Shown here one piece after another: positions 1 to 5,903 of a stretch of 7,763 bases of DNA. The DNA is taken from the NCBI GenBank assembly GCA_002367285.1, contig DFBF01000294.1:1-7763 (forward strand). Direction: 5' to 3'. Origin of the DNA: Rhodobacteraceae bacterium UBA3087. GTDB taxonomy: Bacteria; Pseudomonadota; Alphaproteobacteria; Rhodobacterales; Rhodobacteraceae. The position numbers and the translations under genes were made by a program. The notes under the pieces were generated by a model. It was not told the DNA's origin. It did no database searches and saw only the letters and a list, made by a program, of their open reading frames with translations. The stretch's first letter is position 1. Each line of letters opens with the position of its first letter.

Positions 1-291
1 GGCGCCTTGGCCGAAGTGCTGACATTCGCGAAACGACGCGGCGAAGATTTTGGCCGTATTGACGTGCTGGAACGCTATCAGGAATGGCGTCGGTTCGACG
101 TGGCCGCGATGGTGTCTGTGACCGAAGTTACCAATCGCCTGTTCTCCAACGACAACCCGATCCTGCGCGGCATGCGCGATATCGGGTTGGGCGTGGTGAA
201 CGCGATACCGGGGCTGCGGCGGGGCTTTATCCGTGAAGCCGCTGGATTAACTGGGGATTTGCCGAAACTCCTCCAGGGACGGCAAATCTAA
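1..291 (+). CDS. UbiH/UbiF/COQ6-family FAD-dependent ubiquinone biosynthesis hydroxylase, C-terminal part (partial)
   Basis: The reading frame is open from base 1 (GGC GCC TTG GCC) and ends in TAA at 289-291, so only about the last 96 residues are present and the true start lies upstream. The visible part carries the C-terminal signature of flavin monooxygenases of the UbiH/COQ6 group: a YQEWRRFD segment, then TNRLFSNDNPILRGMRDIGL, then a helix containing IPGLRRGF. In known members this helical tail follows the FAD-binding GD motif and closes the substrate pocket. These enzymes hydroxylate the aromatic ring of the ubiquinone precursor at the inner membrane using NAD(P)H and O2. Which ring position is modified cannot be told from this fragment. 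It converges on the Trm112-like gene across a gap with hairpins. Family assignment is firm; the specific member (UbiH, UbiF, UbiI, UbiL or UbiM) is open. Confidence 0.88.
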   Translation, partial: GALAEVLTFAKRRGEDFGRIDVLERYQEWRRFDVAAMVSVTEVTNRLFSNDNPILRGMRDIGLGVVNAIPGLRRGFIREAAGLTGDLPKLLQGRQI

Positions 292-408
292 CCATTTCCT
301 CTTGCCAAAAATATCCTGGGGGAACGACATATCCGCCAGGATCTGTCGTGGGGGTGAAACCCCCATTCAAGCAATAGAGCGTGGCGAAGCCACTCCGTCA
401 TGAAACGC
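292..408. other. Convergent intergenic gap with three hairpins, possible two-way terminator region
   Basis: This gap separates two converging genes and holds several inverted repeats. CGACA (325-329) pairs with TGTCG (344-348), and inside it ATCC (331-334) pairs with GGAT (339-342). TGGGGG (349-354) pairs with CCCCCA (360-365) around a TGAAA loop. GTGGC (381-385) pairs with GCCAC (389-393) around GAA. A competing pairing, ATCCTGG (313-319) with CCAGGAT (336-342), would exclude the first hairpin. No T-run of five or more follows any stem on either strand, so these are not textbook intrinsic terminators. Their place between two 3' ends suggests transcript ends or protection from exonucleases, which is inference. 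Confidence 0.4.
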
Positions 409-594
409 CTAACTATCCAGTTTGCGCGCCTCGTCGATCAGCATGACGGGAATGCCACCCCGGATCGGGAACGCCAGTTTGGCGGATTTCGACACCAGTT
501 CCTGCGCCTCGGCGTCATAGGTCAGCGGACCCTGGGTCAACGGGCACACCAGCGCCTCGATCATCTTACGGTCAAATGCCTGTTCATTGCTCAT
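409..594 (-). CDS. Trm112-like (YcaR-type) small protein
   Basis: This 61-residue protein matches the short bacterial Trm112/YcaR family in length and pattern. It has a helix ending in LVCPLTQGPL (residues 15-24), a QELVSKSAKL strand-turn (31-40) and the hallmark AFPIRGGIPVML (41-52). In eukaryotes and archaea Trm112 is an activating partner of methyltransferases; the bacterial role is not well settled. Family members such as E. coli YcaR carry several cysteines that suggest a zinc site. Here only Cys17 remains: the CxxC partner is Thr20 and the later position is Ser35, so zinc binding is unlikely. The ATG overlaps the stop of the LON-domain gene upstream by four bases (ATGA), which points to translational coupling in one transcript. 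It is the last gene of the minus-strand group. Confidence 0.85.
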   Translation of the reverse strand: MSNEQAFDRKMIEALVCPLTQGPLTYDAEAQELVSKSAKLAFPIRGGIPVMLIDEARKLDS

Positions 595-1229
595 TGCACC
601 CGCTCCTCGCTTGTGCCGCCCCGAAGGGCGAATTCCATCAATGTCACCAAGGTTTCGCGCCGGATTTTCAGCGACGGGGCCTCAAGCAACGCCTGTTTGT
701 CTTCGGGGTCAAACGGGCACAACATGGATAGCGAGTTGATCAACAGCTCGTCTTCCGCGCCCTTTAAACTGTCCCAATCCGTTTGCAGTTCAGCAATTTC
801 GAAATAGCGCGACAGCAGGCCCAGAAACCCCTCGCGGTCCAACTCTGGATCGCGTTCTGCCTTGCCCAGATCACCGCCAAAGTCTGACCAGTCGACCTGC
901 GCCTTGATATAGGGCGTGAACCCGTCGATCTGCGCACCCAGACGGAACCGGGTGATGCCCGTCAGGGTGACCATGTATCGGTTGTCTTCGGTTTCGGTAA
1001 ACGAGGTGATCCGACCGGCGCAACCGATGTCATGCAAGGTCTCGCCTTTTGGCCCGTCAAACGGTTGCACCATGCCGATCAACCGCCCGGTGGTCTTTAG
1101 CGCATCGTCGAACATCGCCAAGTAACGGGGTTCGAACACATGCAGGGGCAGACGCCCGCGCGGCAGGACCAGCGCCCCCGATAAGGGGAACACCGGAAGC
1201 GTATCGGGAAGGTCAGCGGCTGAGAACAT
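591..1229 (-). CDS. LON substrate-binding (N-terminal) domain protein, stand-alone
   Basis: The 212-residue product is a free-standing LON N-terminal (PUA-like) domain. The family pattern LPVFPLSGALVLPRG is at residues 11-25 and LPLHVFEPRYLAMF at 27-40. GCAGRI (69-74) and GITRFRL (91-97) follow, and then a helical C-terminal half. It lacks the AAA+ ATPase and the Ser-Lys protease domains of true Lon, so it is not itself a protease. The function of such proteins in bacteria is not firmly known; recognition of misfolded or degron-bearing proteins is an inference from the Lon domain. It starts 26 bases after the chaperedoxin stop and its stop overlaps the Trm112-like start, so the three genes probably share a transcript. 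No strong Shine-Dalgarno precedes the ATG; a weak purine stretch GGGGTAAG lies upstream. Confidence 0.88.
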   Translation of the reverse strand: MFSAADLPDTLPVFPLSGALVLPRGRLPLHVFEPRYLAMFDDALKTTGRLIGMVQPFDGPKGETLHDIGCAGRITSFTETEDNRYMVTLTGITRFRLGAQIDGFTPYIKAQVDWSDFGGDLGKAERDPELDREGFLGLLSRYFEIAELQTDWDSLKGAEDELLINSLSMLCPFDPEDKQALLEAPSLKIRRETLVTLMEFALRGGTSEERVQ

Positions 1230-1255
1230 GGATCAAGCTTACCCCGCCGCTGCGA

Positions 1256-2161
1256 TTATACCAAGATCATCGAGCCAAGCTTGCGACGCCCGTTCAGCGC
1301 AACAGGATCTTGCGGCTGAAGCGCCTCAAAAATGGTCAGCAGCTGGGCCTTGGCCGCGCCATCATTCCATTCCCGATCCCGGCGGAACAGTTCCAACAGC
1401 TCGTCCACTGCGCCCTGCGTGTCCTCGGCGGCATTCAACGCCACGGCCAGGTCGAACCGGGCTTGGTGATCATCGGCGTCTGCTTCAACTGCGGCCCGCA
1501 GCTCGGCCACGGGACCCGCATCGGCGGCCTGTTTGGCCAGCTCGATCTGGGCGTGCACCGCTTCCAACTCAGGGGCGTTTGAAACTTCGGCAGGGACGCC
1601 GTTCAGAACGGCCTCGGCCTGGTCGATATCTTCCAGCGCCAGTTGTGCACGGGCCAGACCGGCATAGGCGGCGGCCAGGGTCGTGTCGGCTTCGATGATC
1701 GCGGCAAAGGTCTGCGCGGCATCGGCTGCTTCACCGGCCTCCAGCATTTCTTCGGCGGCGGCGATGGCATCGGCCAGCCCTCCGTCGCCCCCTTCCTTGG
1801 ACACACGGTCCACGAAAGCAGCGATTTCGGACGGCGGCACGGCGCCCTGAAAGCCATCAATCGGCTGACCATCGACAAAGGCATAGACGGTCGGGATCGA
1901 CTGCACCCGCAGCTGCGCCGCGATCTGCTGATTTTCGTCAATGTTGATCTTGACCATGCGAACCTTGCCGCCAGCGGCCTCGACCGCCTGTTCCAGCGCC
2001 GGACCCAGTGTTTTGCATGGGCCGCACCAAGGTGCCCAGAAATCGACGATCACTGGCACCTCTTTCGAGGCCTCGACCACGTCCTGCATGAAGGTTGCTT
2101 CAGTGCTGTCTTTCACCAGCGGCGCATCGTCACCGTTTTGGGCATTCATCATTTCGAGCAT
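1256..2161 (-). CDS. cnoX: Thioredoxin-TPR chaperedoxin (CnoX/YbbN family)
   Basis: The 301-residue protein has an N-terminal thioredoxin fold (about 20-122) and an Ala-rich helical part with TPR-like repeats (about 126-280). The active site is FWAPWCGPCK with Cys46 and Cys49, and the cis-proline loop is SIPT around Pro90. It ends in a basic-hydrophobic tail (GRRKLGSMILV), like the family's C-terminal helix known in E. coli CnoX to dock on GroEL. CnoX proteins hold stress-damaged proteins and hand them to GroEL/ES. E. coli CnoX lacks a working CXXC pair, while the Caulobacter protein keeps it and is redox active; the intact CGPC here predicts the latter type. The start at 2161 is supported by GGGAG seven bases upstream of ATG. 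It lies 51 bases behind xth on the same strand. A weak TATAGA sequence lies in that gap, but no convincing -35 was seen. Confidence 0.88.
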   Translation of the reverse strand: MLEMMNAQNGDDAPLVKDSTEATFMQDVVEASKEVPVIVDFWAPWCGPCKTLGPALEQAVEAAGGKVRMVKINIDENQQIAAQLRVQSIPTVYAFVDGQPIDGFQGAVPPSEIAAFVDRVSKEGGDGGLADAIAAAEEMLEAGEAADAAQTFAAIIEADTTLAAAYAGLARAQLALEDIDQAEAVLNGVPAEVSNAPELEAVHAQIELAKQAADAGPVAELRAAVEADADDHQARFDLAVALNAAEDTQGAVDELLELFRRDREWNDGAAKAQLLTIFEALQPQDPVALNGRRKLGSMILV

Positions 2162-2212
2162 GTTTGGCTCCCTATATCTGTTGCGATCTATATGACCGCT
2201 CGTGACCTCGTT

Positions 2213-3001
2213 TTAAAGGTCGAAACTGGCAAAGACCGGCGCGTGGTCGCTGGGTTTCTCCCAGCCGCGCGCGTCACGCAGCACGCGCGAGCCGTGGCCA
2301 GAGTTCGAAATATCCGGCGTCGCCCAGATGTGATCCAACCTGCGCCCCTTGTCTGCCGCTGCCCAATCCTTAGCACGATACGACCACCAGGAATACAACA
2401 GCCCTTCGGGGATATCCTGACGCGTGATATCGACCCATTTTCCCGCGTCCTGAACCTGGGCCAGATGGTCGACCTCGACCGGTGTGTGTGACACGATTTT
2501 CAACAGCTGTTTGTGGTTCCAGACGTCATCTTCACGTGGGGCAATGTTCAGATCACCAACCAAGATCGCCTTTTCGGGCGCGTTGGCATGGAACTGATCC
2601 CGCATATCGGTCAGGTAATCCAGCTTTTGGCCAAATTTCTCGTTCACCTCGCGGTCGGGTTTGTCACCCCCTGCGGGCACATAAAAATTGTGCACCGTCA
2701 CGCCGTTTTCCAGCCGTCCCGCGATGTGGCGGGCGTGGCCCAGATCGGCGAAATCAAAGCTTTCGACCTCGACCATTGGAATGCGCGACAGGATCGCGAC
2801 ACCGTTATACCCCTTCTGACCACGCGCCACCATGTGGGTGTACCCAAGCGCCTGAAATCCCTCCAACGGGATCTTATCGACGGGGGATTTGCATTCCTGC
2901 AAGCACAGAACGTCCGGCGCTTCCTCCTCCAACAGCTTTAACACAATCGGTTCACGCAGGCGGACCGAGTTGATGTTCCAGGTGGCAAGGGTAAAGGACA
3001 T
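2213..3001 (-). CDS. xth: Exodeoxyribonuclease III (AP endonuclease, exonuclease/endonuclease/phosphatase superfamily)
   Basis: The 262-residue protein has the full set of ExoIII motifs in order: WNINSVR with Asn9, LQECK with Glu36, Tyr107 in NFYVPAGG, GDLNIAP with Asp150 and Asn152, WWSYR (205-209), RLDHIW with Asp223, and SDHAPV with Asp252-His253. These form the Mg2+-dependent site that cleaves 5' of abasic sites and removes 3'-blocking groups in base excision repair. Length and motif spacing match bacterial Xth (E. coli ExoIII is about 268 residues). The ATG at 3001 follows AGGAG by eight bases. It is the first gene of the minus-strand group and diverges from the CobT-like gene across 116 bp. 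Nothing looks damaged. The residues fit the XthA group rather than a nuclease for cyclic dinucleotides or lipids. Confidence 0.95.
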   Translation of the reverse strand: MSFTLATWNINSVRLREPIVLKLLEEEAPDVLCLQECKSPVDKIPLEGFQALGYTHMVARGQKGYNGVAILSRIPMVEVESFDFADLGHARHIAGRLENGVTVHNFYVPAGGDKPDREVNEKFGQKLDYLTDMRDQFHANAPEKAILVGDLNIAPREDDVWNHKQLLKIVSHTPVEVDHLAQVQDAGKWVDITRQDIPEGLLYSWWSYRAKDWAAADKGRRLDHIWATPDISNSGHGSRVLRDARGWEKPSDHAPVFASFDL

Positions 3002-3117
3002 TGGCGCGTCTCCTGTTGGTGTGGGCCGAAACTATGCGTCACGCGCGCGTGGCACAAGCGGTTGATGGGCAAGACTGGCAGAGCTAGGGTCAAGACAATC
3101 CACAACGGAATTTTTTC
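3002..3117. promoter_or_regulatory. Divergent promoter gap between xth and the CobT-like gene
   Basis: These 116 bp separate two divergent genes, so promoters for both should lie here. For the plus-strand gene the best housekeeping-like match I see is TTGATG (3062-3067), a 17-base spacer, and TAGGGT (3085-3090). The -35 is a fair match and the -10 is weak. GGAA (3107-3110) sits seven bases before the ATG at 3118 and could be a weak ribosome site. For xth on the minus strand the AGGAG ribosome site is clear, but I could not pick a confident -35/-10 pair. Confidence 0.35.
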
Positions 3118-3990
3118 ATGTCTCGCATTGGCACCTTTTTTACCCGTTTGCTTACCCCCCCATCAACGGTTGCACTCGAAGACGACTATCGCGCCTATAC
3201 GACCGAATTTGATCATGTGCTGGCGGCGCAAGACCTTCCTCAGCTTCTTGGCCCAGCAACGTCCGAGATTGACGCGGCAGAGCAGGCATTCAAGGCGTCT
3301 TCGGCAGGTTGGTTGATGCTGGCCAATACCGAATGGGTCACGCATATGCAGGGGCAGGATCTAAGCGGCATGGCCGTCACTATCTTGCTGGACCACTCCG
3401 GGTCCATGCGCGGCCAACGTATGGTGTTGGCACGTGCAATTTCCGCGGTCCTGGTCGACGGGTTGGGACGGCTAGGCGCACAGGTCGAAGTTCTGGGCTT
3501 CACCACCGCAAGCTGGAAGGGCGGATCATCCCGCCTGATGTGGCTGAACGATAACAAGCCAATCAACCCGGGGCAACTGTGTGACCTTCTTCATGTGGTT
3601 TATCGCGAATTTTCTACCCCTGCGCCAGGCTTAGGACGCAACGCTCGATACATGTTCCATCCAGAATTGTTGAAAGAAAACATCGATGGCGAGGCCCTGC
3701 TATGGGCGGCGGATCGCAATCAGGCCACCCCTGCGCAACGGCGGTTCATTCTGGTGGTGTCCGACGGTGCACCGGTTGATGACAGCACCTTACAGGCCAA
3801 CGGGCCTGATGTTCTGCACAATCATTTGAAACGAGTCGTCCAGCAGGTTCAGGCCCAAGGCATCACCCTTGCGGGTATCGGGTTGGATCACGACACCCGC
3901 GCTTATTATCCACACGGGTTCACGATAAAGTCCCCCGAAGACATCGGGGGGCCATTGGCCAATTTCATGAACCCGCTGTTGAGGGATTAA
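3118..3990 (+). CDS. Short CobT-like von Willebrand factor A domain protein
   Basis: The 290-residue product resembles the C-terminal third of CobT, the large AAA-partner subunit of aerobic cobaltochelatase. It keeps a CobT-type pre-domain segment YTTEFDHVLAAQDL (27-40) and the MIDAS metal site DHSGSM (92-97). It also keeps GFTTASWKGGSSR (127-139), LLKENIDGEALLWA (184-197), SDGAPVDDSTL (215-225) and GIGLDHDTRAYY (253-264). CobT is usually about 600 residues with a long acidic N-terminal region; that region and the long linker before the VWA domain are absent. MIDAS residues Asp92, Ser94 and Ser96 are intact, so metal-dependent protein binding is plausible. No CobS, CobN or MoxR-type ATPase is in the window, so a chelatase role is not shown. 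Its TAA overlaps the stop of the convergent reductase. I infer a CobT paralogue, probably working with an AAA+ ATPase encoded elsewhere. Confidence 0.85.
   Translation: MSRIGTFFTRLLTPPSTVALEDDYRAYTTEFDHVLAAQDLPQLLGPATSEIDAAEQAFKASSAGWLMLANTEWVTHMQGQDLSGMAVTILLDHSGSMRGQRMVLARAISAVLVDGLGRLGAQVEVLGFTTASWKGGSSRLMWLNDNKPINPGQLCDLLHVVYREFSTPAPGLGRNARYMFHPELLKENIDGEALLWAADRNQATPAQRRFILVVSDGAPVDDSTLQANGPDVLHNHLKRVVQQVQAQGITLAGIGLDHDTRAYYPHGFTIKSPEDIGGPLANFMNPLLRD
3932..3950 (-). terminator. Strong GC hairpin inside the CobT-like 3' end, possible terminator for the convergent reductase
   Basis: CCCCCGA (3932-3938) pairs perfectly with TCGGGGG (3944-3950) around the loop AGACA. It lies within the last 20 codons of the plus-strand gene and begins 36 bases past the stop of the minus-strand reductase. 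Read on the minus strand the stem is followed by ACTTTATCG, a poor T-run, so termination would be weak or factor-assisted. With no gap between the two converging genes, the reductase transcript must end inside the opposing gene, and this is the best candidate I see. Confidence 0.35.
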
Positions 3991-4967
3991 CCGTTCGGCG
4001 CCAGCAACACCTTGCCCGCGCGTTCGCCTTGAGCAGCGTGGGCCATGGCCTCGTGGATCTGGTCCAGCGGGTACATGGCCTCGATTGCCGTGGACAGCTT
4101 GCCAGTGGCAATGCGCTGGATCAGGTTGCCGAACACTTCGGCTTTGCGCGGCTGGTCCGCCTGTTCAAACCAGCGGGCCAGCCAGAAACCCCTGACGGTC
4201 ACGTCGCGGAAAATGGTGGCCTGTGCGGATAGGGTTGCGGGCGCGCCCGACAGCGCACCATAAGACACCATCACGCCGCCGGTGCTGAGGGTATCAGCCA
4301 TGCGCGCAAAGCTGTCACCGCCAACCGCATCCAGTCCCAAACGGATTTTCCCGTCGCCCACCACGGCACGCACGCGGTCGGCCAGGTCGGGACCATCGAC
4401 CAGAACCAGATCGCCCCCCATCGCCCGAAGCATCGCGACAGCGCTGTTGCGACGCACGATATTGATGGTTTTCACACCACGTTCGGCGGCCAGTTGCACG
4501 ACATAGCCACCCACGGCGGAATTCGCGGCGTTCTGGATTACCCAATCACCCGGCGCAAGATCGACGAAATCGTCCAGCAACAACCAGGCGGTGGGCGGAT
4601 TTACGGTGATCATCGCCAACTGGTCCAGATCGGCCTCAGGCAGCGGCACCAAAACGGTAGCGGGGGCCAAGACCTCCTGTTGCCAAGTGCCGGACCCCGC
4701 AGGGGCGATGACCAACTGGCCCTCGGCCACACCGTCAACGCCTTCGCCCAAAGCAACAACGCGGGCGATGCCTTCGTTACCCGGCACGGCGGGCAGTGGC
4801 GGGCGGATGCCATAGACGCCCTGGACCTGCAACAGATCCGATGGGTTCATCGGCGCCCGCTGGATCGCCAACCGCACCTGACCAGACCTGGGAATGGGGC
4901 TGTCGGCCTGTTCCAGCGTGACAACATCTGCGGGGTTGCCGAACTGGGCATAGGTGGCGCGTTTCAT
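3987..4967 (-). CDS. 2-enoyl thioester reductase, MECR/ETR type (zinc-free MDR family)
   Basis: The 326-residue protein follows the mitochondrial enoyl reductase (MECR/Etr1) branch of the medium-chain dehydrogenases closely. Shared stretches are NPSDLLQVQGVYG (41-53), PAVPGNEGIARVV (59-71), VNPPTAWLLLDDF (122-134), DWVIQNAANSAVG (141-153), the turn TINIVRR (167-173), DAVGGDSF (213-220) and VRGFWLARW (258-266). Tyr52 sits where the catalytic Tyr of the family is found. Arg172-Arg173 after the second beta strand suggest NADPH preference. The cysteine/histidine zinc ligands of alcohol dehydrogenases are absent. Members reduce trans-2-enoyl-CoA or -ACP to the saturated thioester. Whether this one serves fatty acid synthesis, the ethylmalonyl-CoA type of metabolism or detoxification cannot be told. 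The ATG at 4967 follows AGGA by six bases. Its TAA shares the TTAA at 3987-3990 with the opposing gene's stop. Confidence 0.87.
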   Translation of the reverse strand: MKRATYAQFGNPADVVTLEQADSPIPRSGQVRLAIQRAPMNPSDLLQVQGVYGIRPPLPAVPGNEGIARVVALGEGVDGVAEGQLVIAPAGSGTWQQEVLAPATVLVPLPEADLDQLAMITVNPPTAWLLLDDFVDLAPGDWVIQNAANSAVGGYVVQLAAERGVKTINIVRRNSAVAMLRAMGGDLVLVDGPDLADRVRAVVGDGKIRLGLDAVGGDSFARMADTLSTGGVMVSYGALSGAPATLSAQATIFRDVTVRGFWLARWFEQADQPRKAEVFGNLIQRIATGKLSTAIEAMYPLDQIHEAMAHAAQGERAGKVLLAPNG

Positions 4968-5005
4968 CAGGAATCCTTTTCATGGGTTCCCCGGAAATTG
5001 GACAT

Positions 5006-5047
5006 CGTGACGAGGCTTGTGAAGCCCCGGTTCGGGATTCCGTCACG
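5006..5047 (-). other. Candidate three-way-junction RNA fold in the reductase leader
   Basis: CGTGACG (5006-5012) pairs perfectly with CGTCACG (5041-5047). This seven-base stem encloses two smaller hairpins: GGCTT (5014-5018) with AAGCC (5022-5026) around GTG, and CCG (5027-5029) with CGG (5033-5035) around GTT. On the minus strand the element follows the terminator T-run directly and ends 38 bases before the reductase ATG. It could be a leader structure or part of a 3' processing signal. No known riboswitch class was recognised. Confidence 0.35.
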
Positions 5048-5049
5048 GC

Positions 5050-5075
5050 AAAAAAAGACCCGGCACAAGGCCGGG
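5050..5075 (-). terminator. Intrinsic terminator downstream of the response regulator gene
   Basis: Read on the minus strand, CCCGGC pairs with GCCGGG (bases 5075-5070 with 5064-5059) around a five-base CTTGT loop. Two bases later a run of seven T residues follows (complement of A at 5050-5056). This is a classic Rho-independent terminator. It lies 142 bases past the regulator's stop codon and upstream of the reductase, so the two minus-strand genes are probably separate transcription units. Confidence 0.85.
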
Positions 5076-5216
5076 CCAGTCCAACAGGGAGGTTTCCGTG
5101 CCATGACCCCGACACGGGAGGGATAGTTCTTGAAGGGCGAACAATCCGCCTTAAACCCAACCATAGTCCACAATGCTGCCAAAATTAAGGCAAAGTTGAC
5201 GGAGGCAAGGATAACC
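5076..5216 (-). other. Long 3' untranslated stretch of the response regulator transcript
   Basis: No supported gene lies between the regulator stop and its terminator. I see only small inverted repeats: TGCC and GGCA around AAAATTAA in 5178-5193, AAGG (5207-5210) with CCTT (5215-5218) touching the stop codon, and an imperfect AAGGGCG/CGCCTT pair at 5133-5152. Together with the terminator this could release a 3'-derived small RNA, but I found no convincing internal promoter. Confidence 0.3.
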
Positions 5217-5903
5217 TTACGCCACCAAGCGATATCCGCCCGATTCTGTCACCAAAAGCCGCGCATTTGACGGATCAGGTTCGATCTTCTGGCGCAGACG
5301 ATAGATATGCGTTTCCAATGTGTGGGTCGTGACCCCGGCGTTGTAACCCCAAACCTCGTGCAACAGCACATCGCGGGCCACCACACCTTCGGTCGCGCGG
5401 TATAGGAATTTGAGGATATTTGTTTCCTTTTCGGTCAAACGCACCTTGCGGTCGTCTTCCGTGATCAGCATCTTCATCGCCGGTTTGAACGTATACGGCC
5501 CCAGTTGGAACACGGCATCTTCGGACTGTTCATGCTGGCGCAACTGGGCGCGAATGCGGGCCAGAAGGACGGGGAACTTGAACGGCTTTGTCACATAGTC
5601 ATTGGCACCCGCATCCAGACCCAGGATGGTATCGGCGTCACTGTCATGGCCCGTCAGCATCAGCACCGGGCATTTCACCCCCTGCTTGCGCATCAAGCGG
5701 CACAGCTCGCGGCCATCTGTGTCGGGCAGACCGACGTCCAGGATCACCAGATCATACAGGGCCTCTTTTGCCTTCACCATGGCATCGGCACCGTTCCCGG
5801 CCTCGAACACATCGAAATCTTCGGTCATGACCAACTGCTCGGCCAGCGCGTCGCGCAGATCTTCATCATCATCGACCAATAGGATTTTTTTGACGTTGCT
5901 CAT
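5217..5903 (-). CDS. OmpR/PhoB-family two-component response regulator
   Basis: The 228-residue product has a receiver domain (about 5-122) and an OmpR-type winged-helix DNA-binding domain (about 130-228). Receiver residues are all present: acidic pair Asp11-Asp12, phospho-acceptor Asp56 in VILDVGLPDTDG, Thr84 in MLTGHD, and Lys106 in VTKPF. The DNA-binding part shows LTEKETNILKFL (156-167), VLLHEVWGYN (179-188), THTLETHIYRLRQKIEPD (193-210) and a terminal GGYRLVA. The frame is open 15 codons further upstream, but ATG at 5903 has a perfect AAGGAG (5910-5915) six bases ahead, so I take that start. No histidine kinase is adjacent, so the partner is unknown. Broad similarity to the CenR-like envelope regulators of alphaproteobacteria crossed my mind, but I cannot confirm it. 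It diverges from ribA across 139 bp and ends before an intrinsic terminator. Confidence 0.92.
   Translation of the reverse strand: MSNVKKILLVDDDEDLRDALAEQLVMTEDFDVFEAGNGADAMVKAKEALYDLVILDVGLPDTDGRELCRLMRKQGVKCPVLMLTGHDSDADTILGLDAGANDYVTKPFKFPVLLARIRAQLRQHEQSEDAVFQLGPYTFKPAMKMLITEDDRKVRLTEKETNILKFLYRATEGVVARDVLLHEVWGYNAGVTTHTLETHIYRLRQKIEPDPSNARLLVTESGGYRLVA

Noticed and set aside
400..807. Plus-strand frame of 135 codons opposite the Trm112-like and LON-domain genes
   Set aside because: It is antisense to two recognised genes, its translation is low-quality sequence without family features, and no ribosome site precedes it.
1643..2491. Plus-strand frame of 282 codons opposite the chaperedoxin and xth genes
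   Set aside because: Long antisense frames are expected in GC-rich coding DNA; the opposite strand has two complete genes with intact catalytic motifs.
3050..3067. Sigma-54-like promoter TGGCAC followed by TTGATG
   Set aside because: The spacing is one base too long and the essential GC of the -12 element is missing.
3118..3990. Calling this gene cobT outright
   Set aside because: Only the VWA part and a short pre-domain segment are present, and no cob genes are adjacent, so the symbol would overstate the evidence.
5006..5047. tRNA-like fragment suggested by GGTTCGGGATTCC
   Set aside because: The putative T-arm stem does not pair, and no acceptor, D or anticodon arm is present.
4967..5182. 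Minus-strand frame of 71 codons starting at 5182
   Set aside because: It runs straight through the intrinsic terminator and the candidate leader fold into the reductase start, lacks a ribosome site, and has no recognisable pattern.
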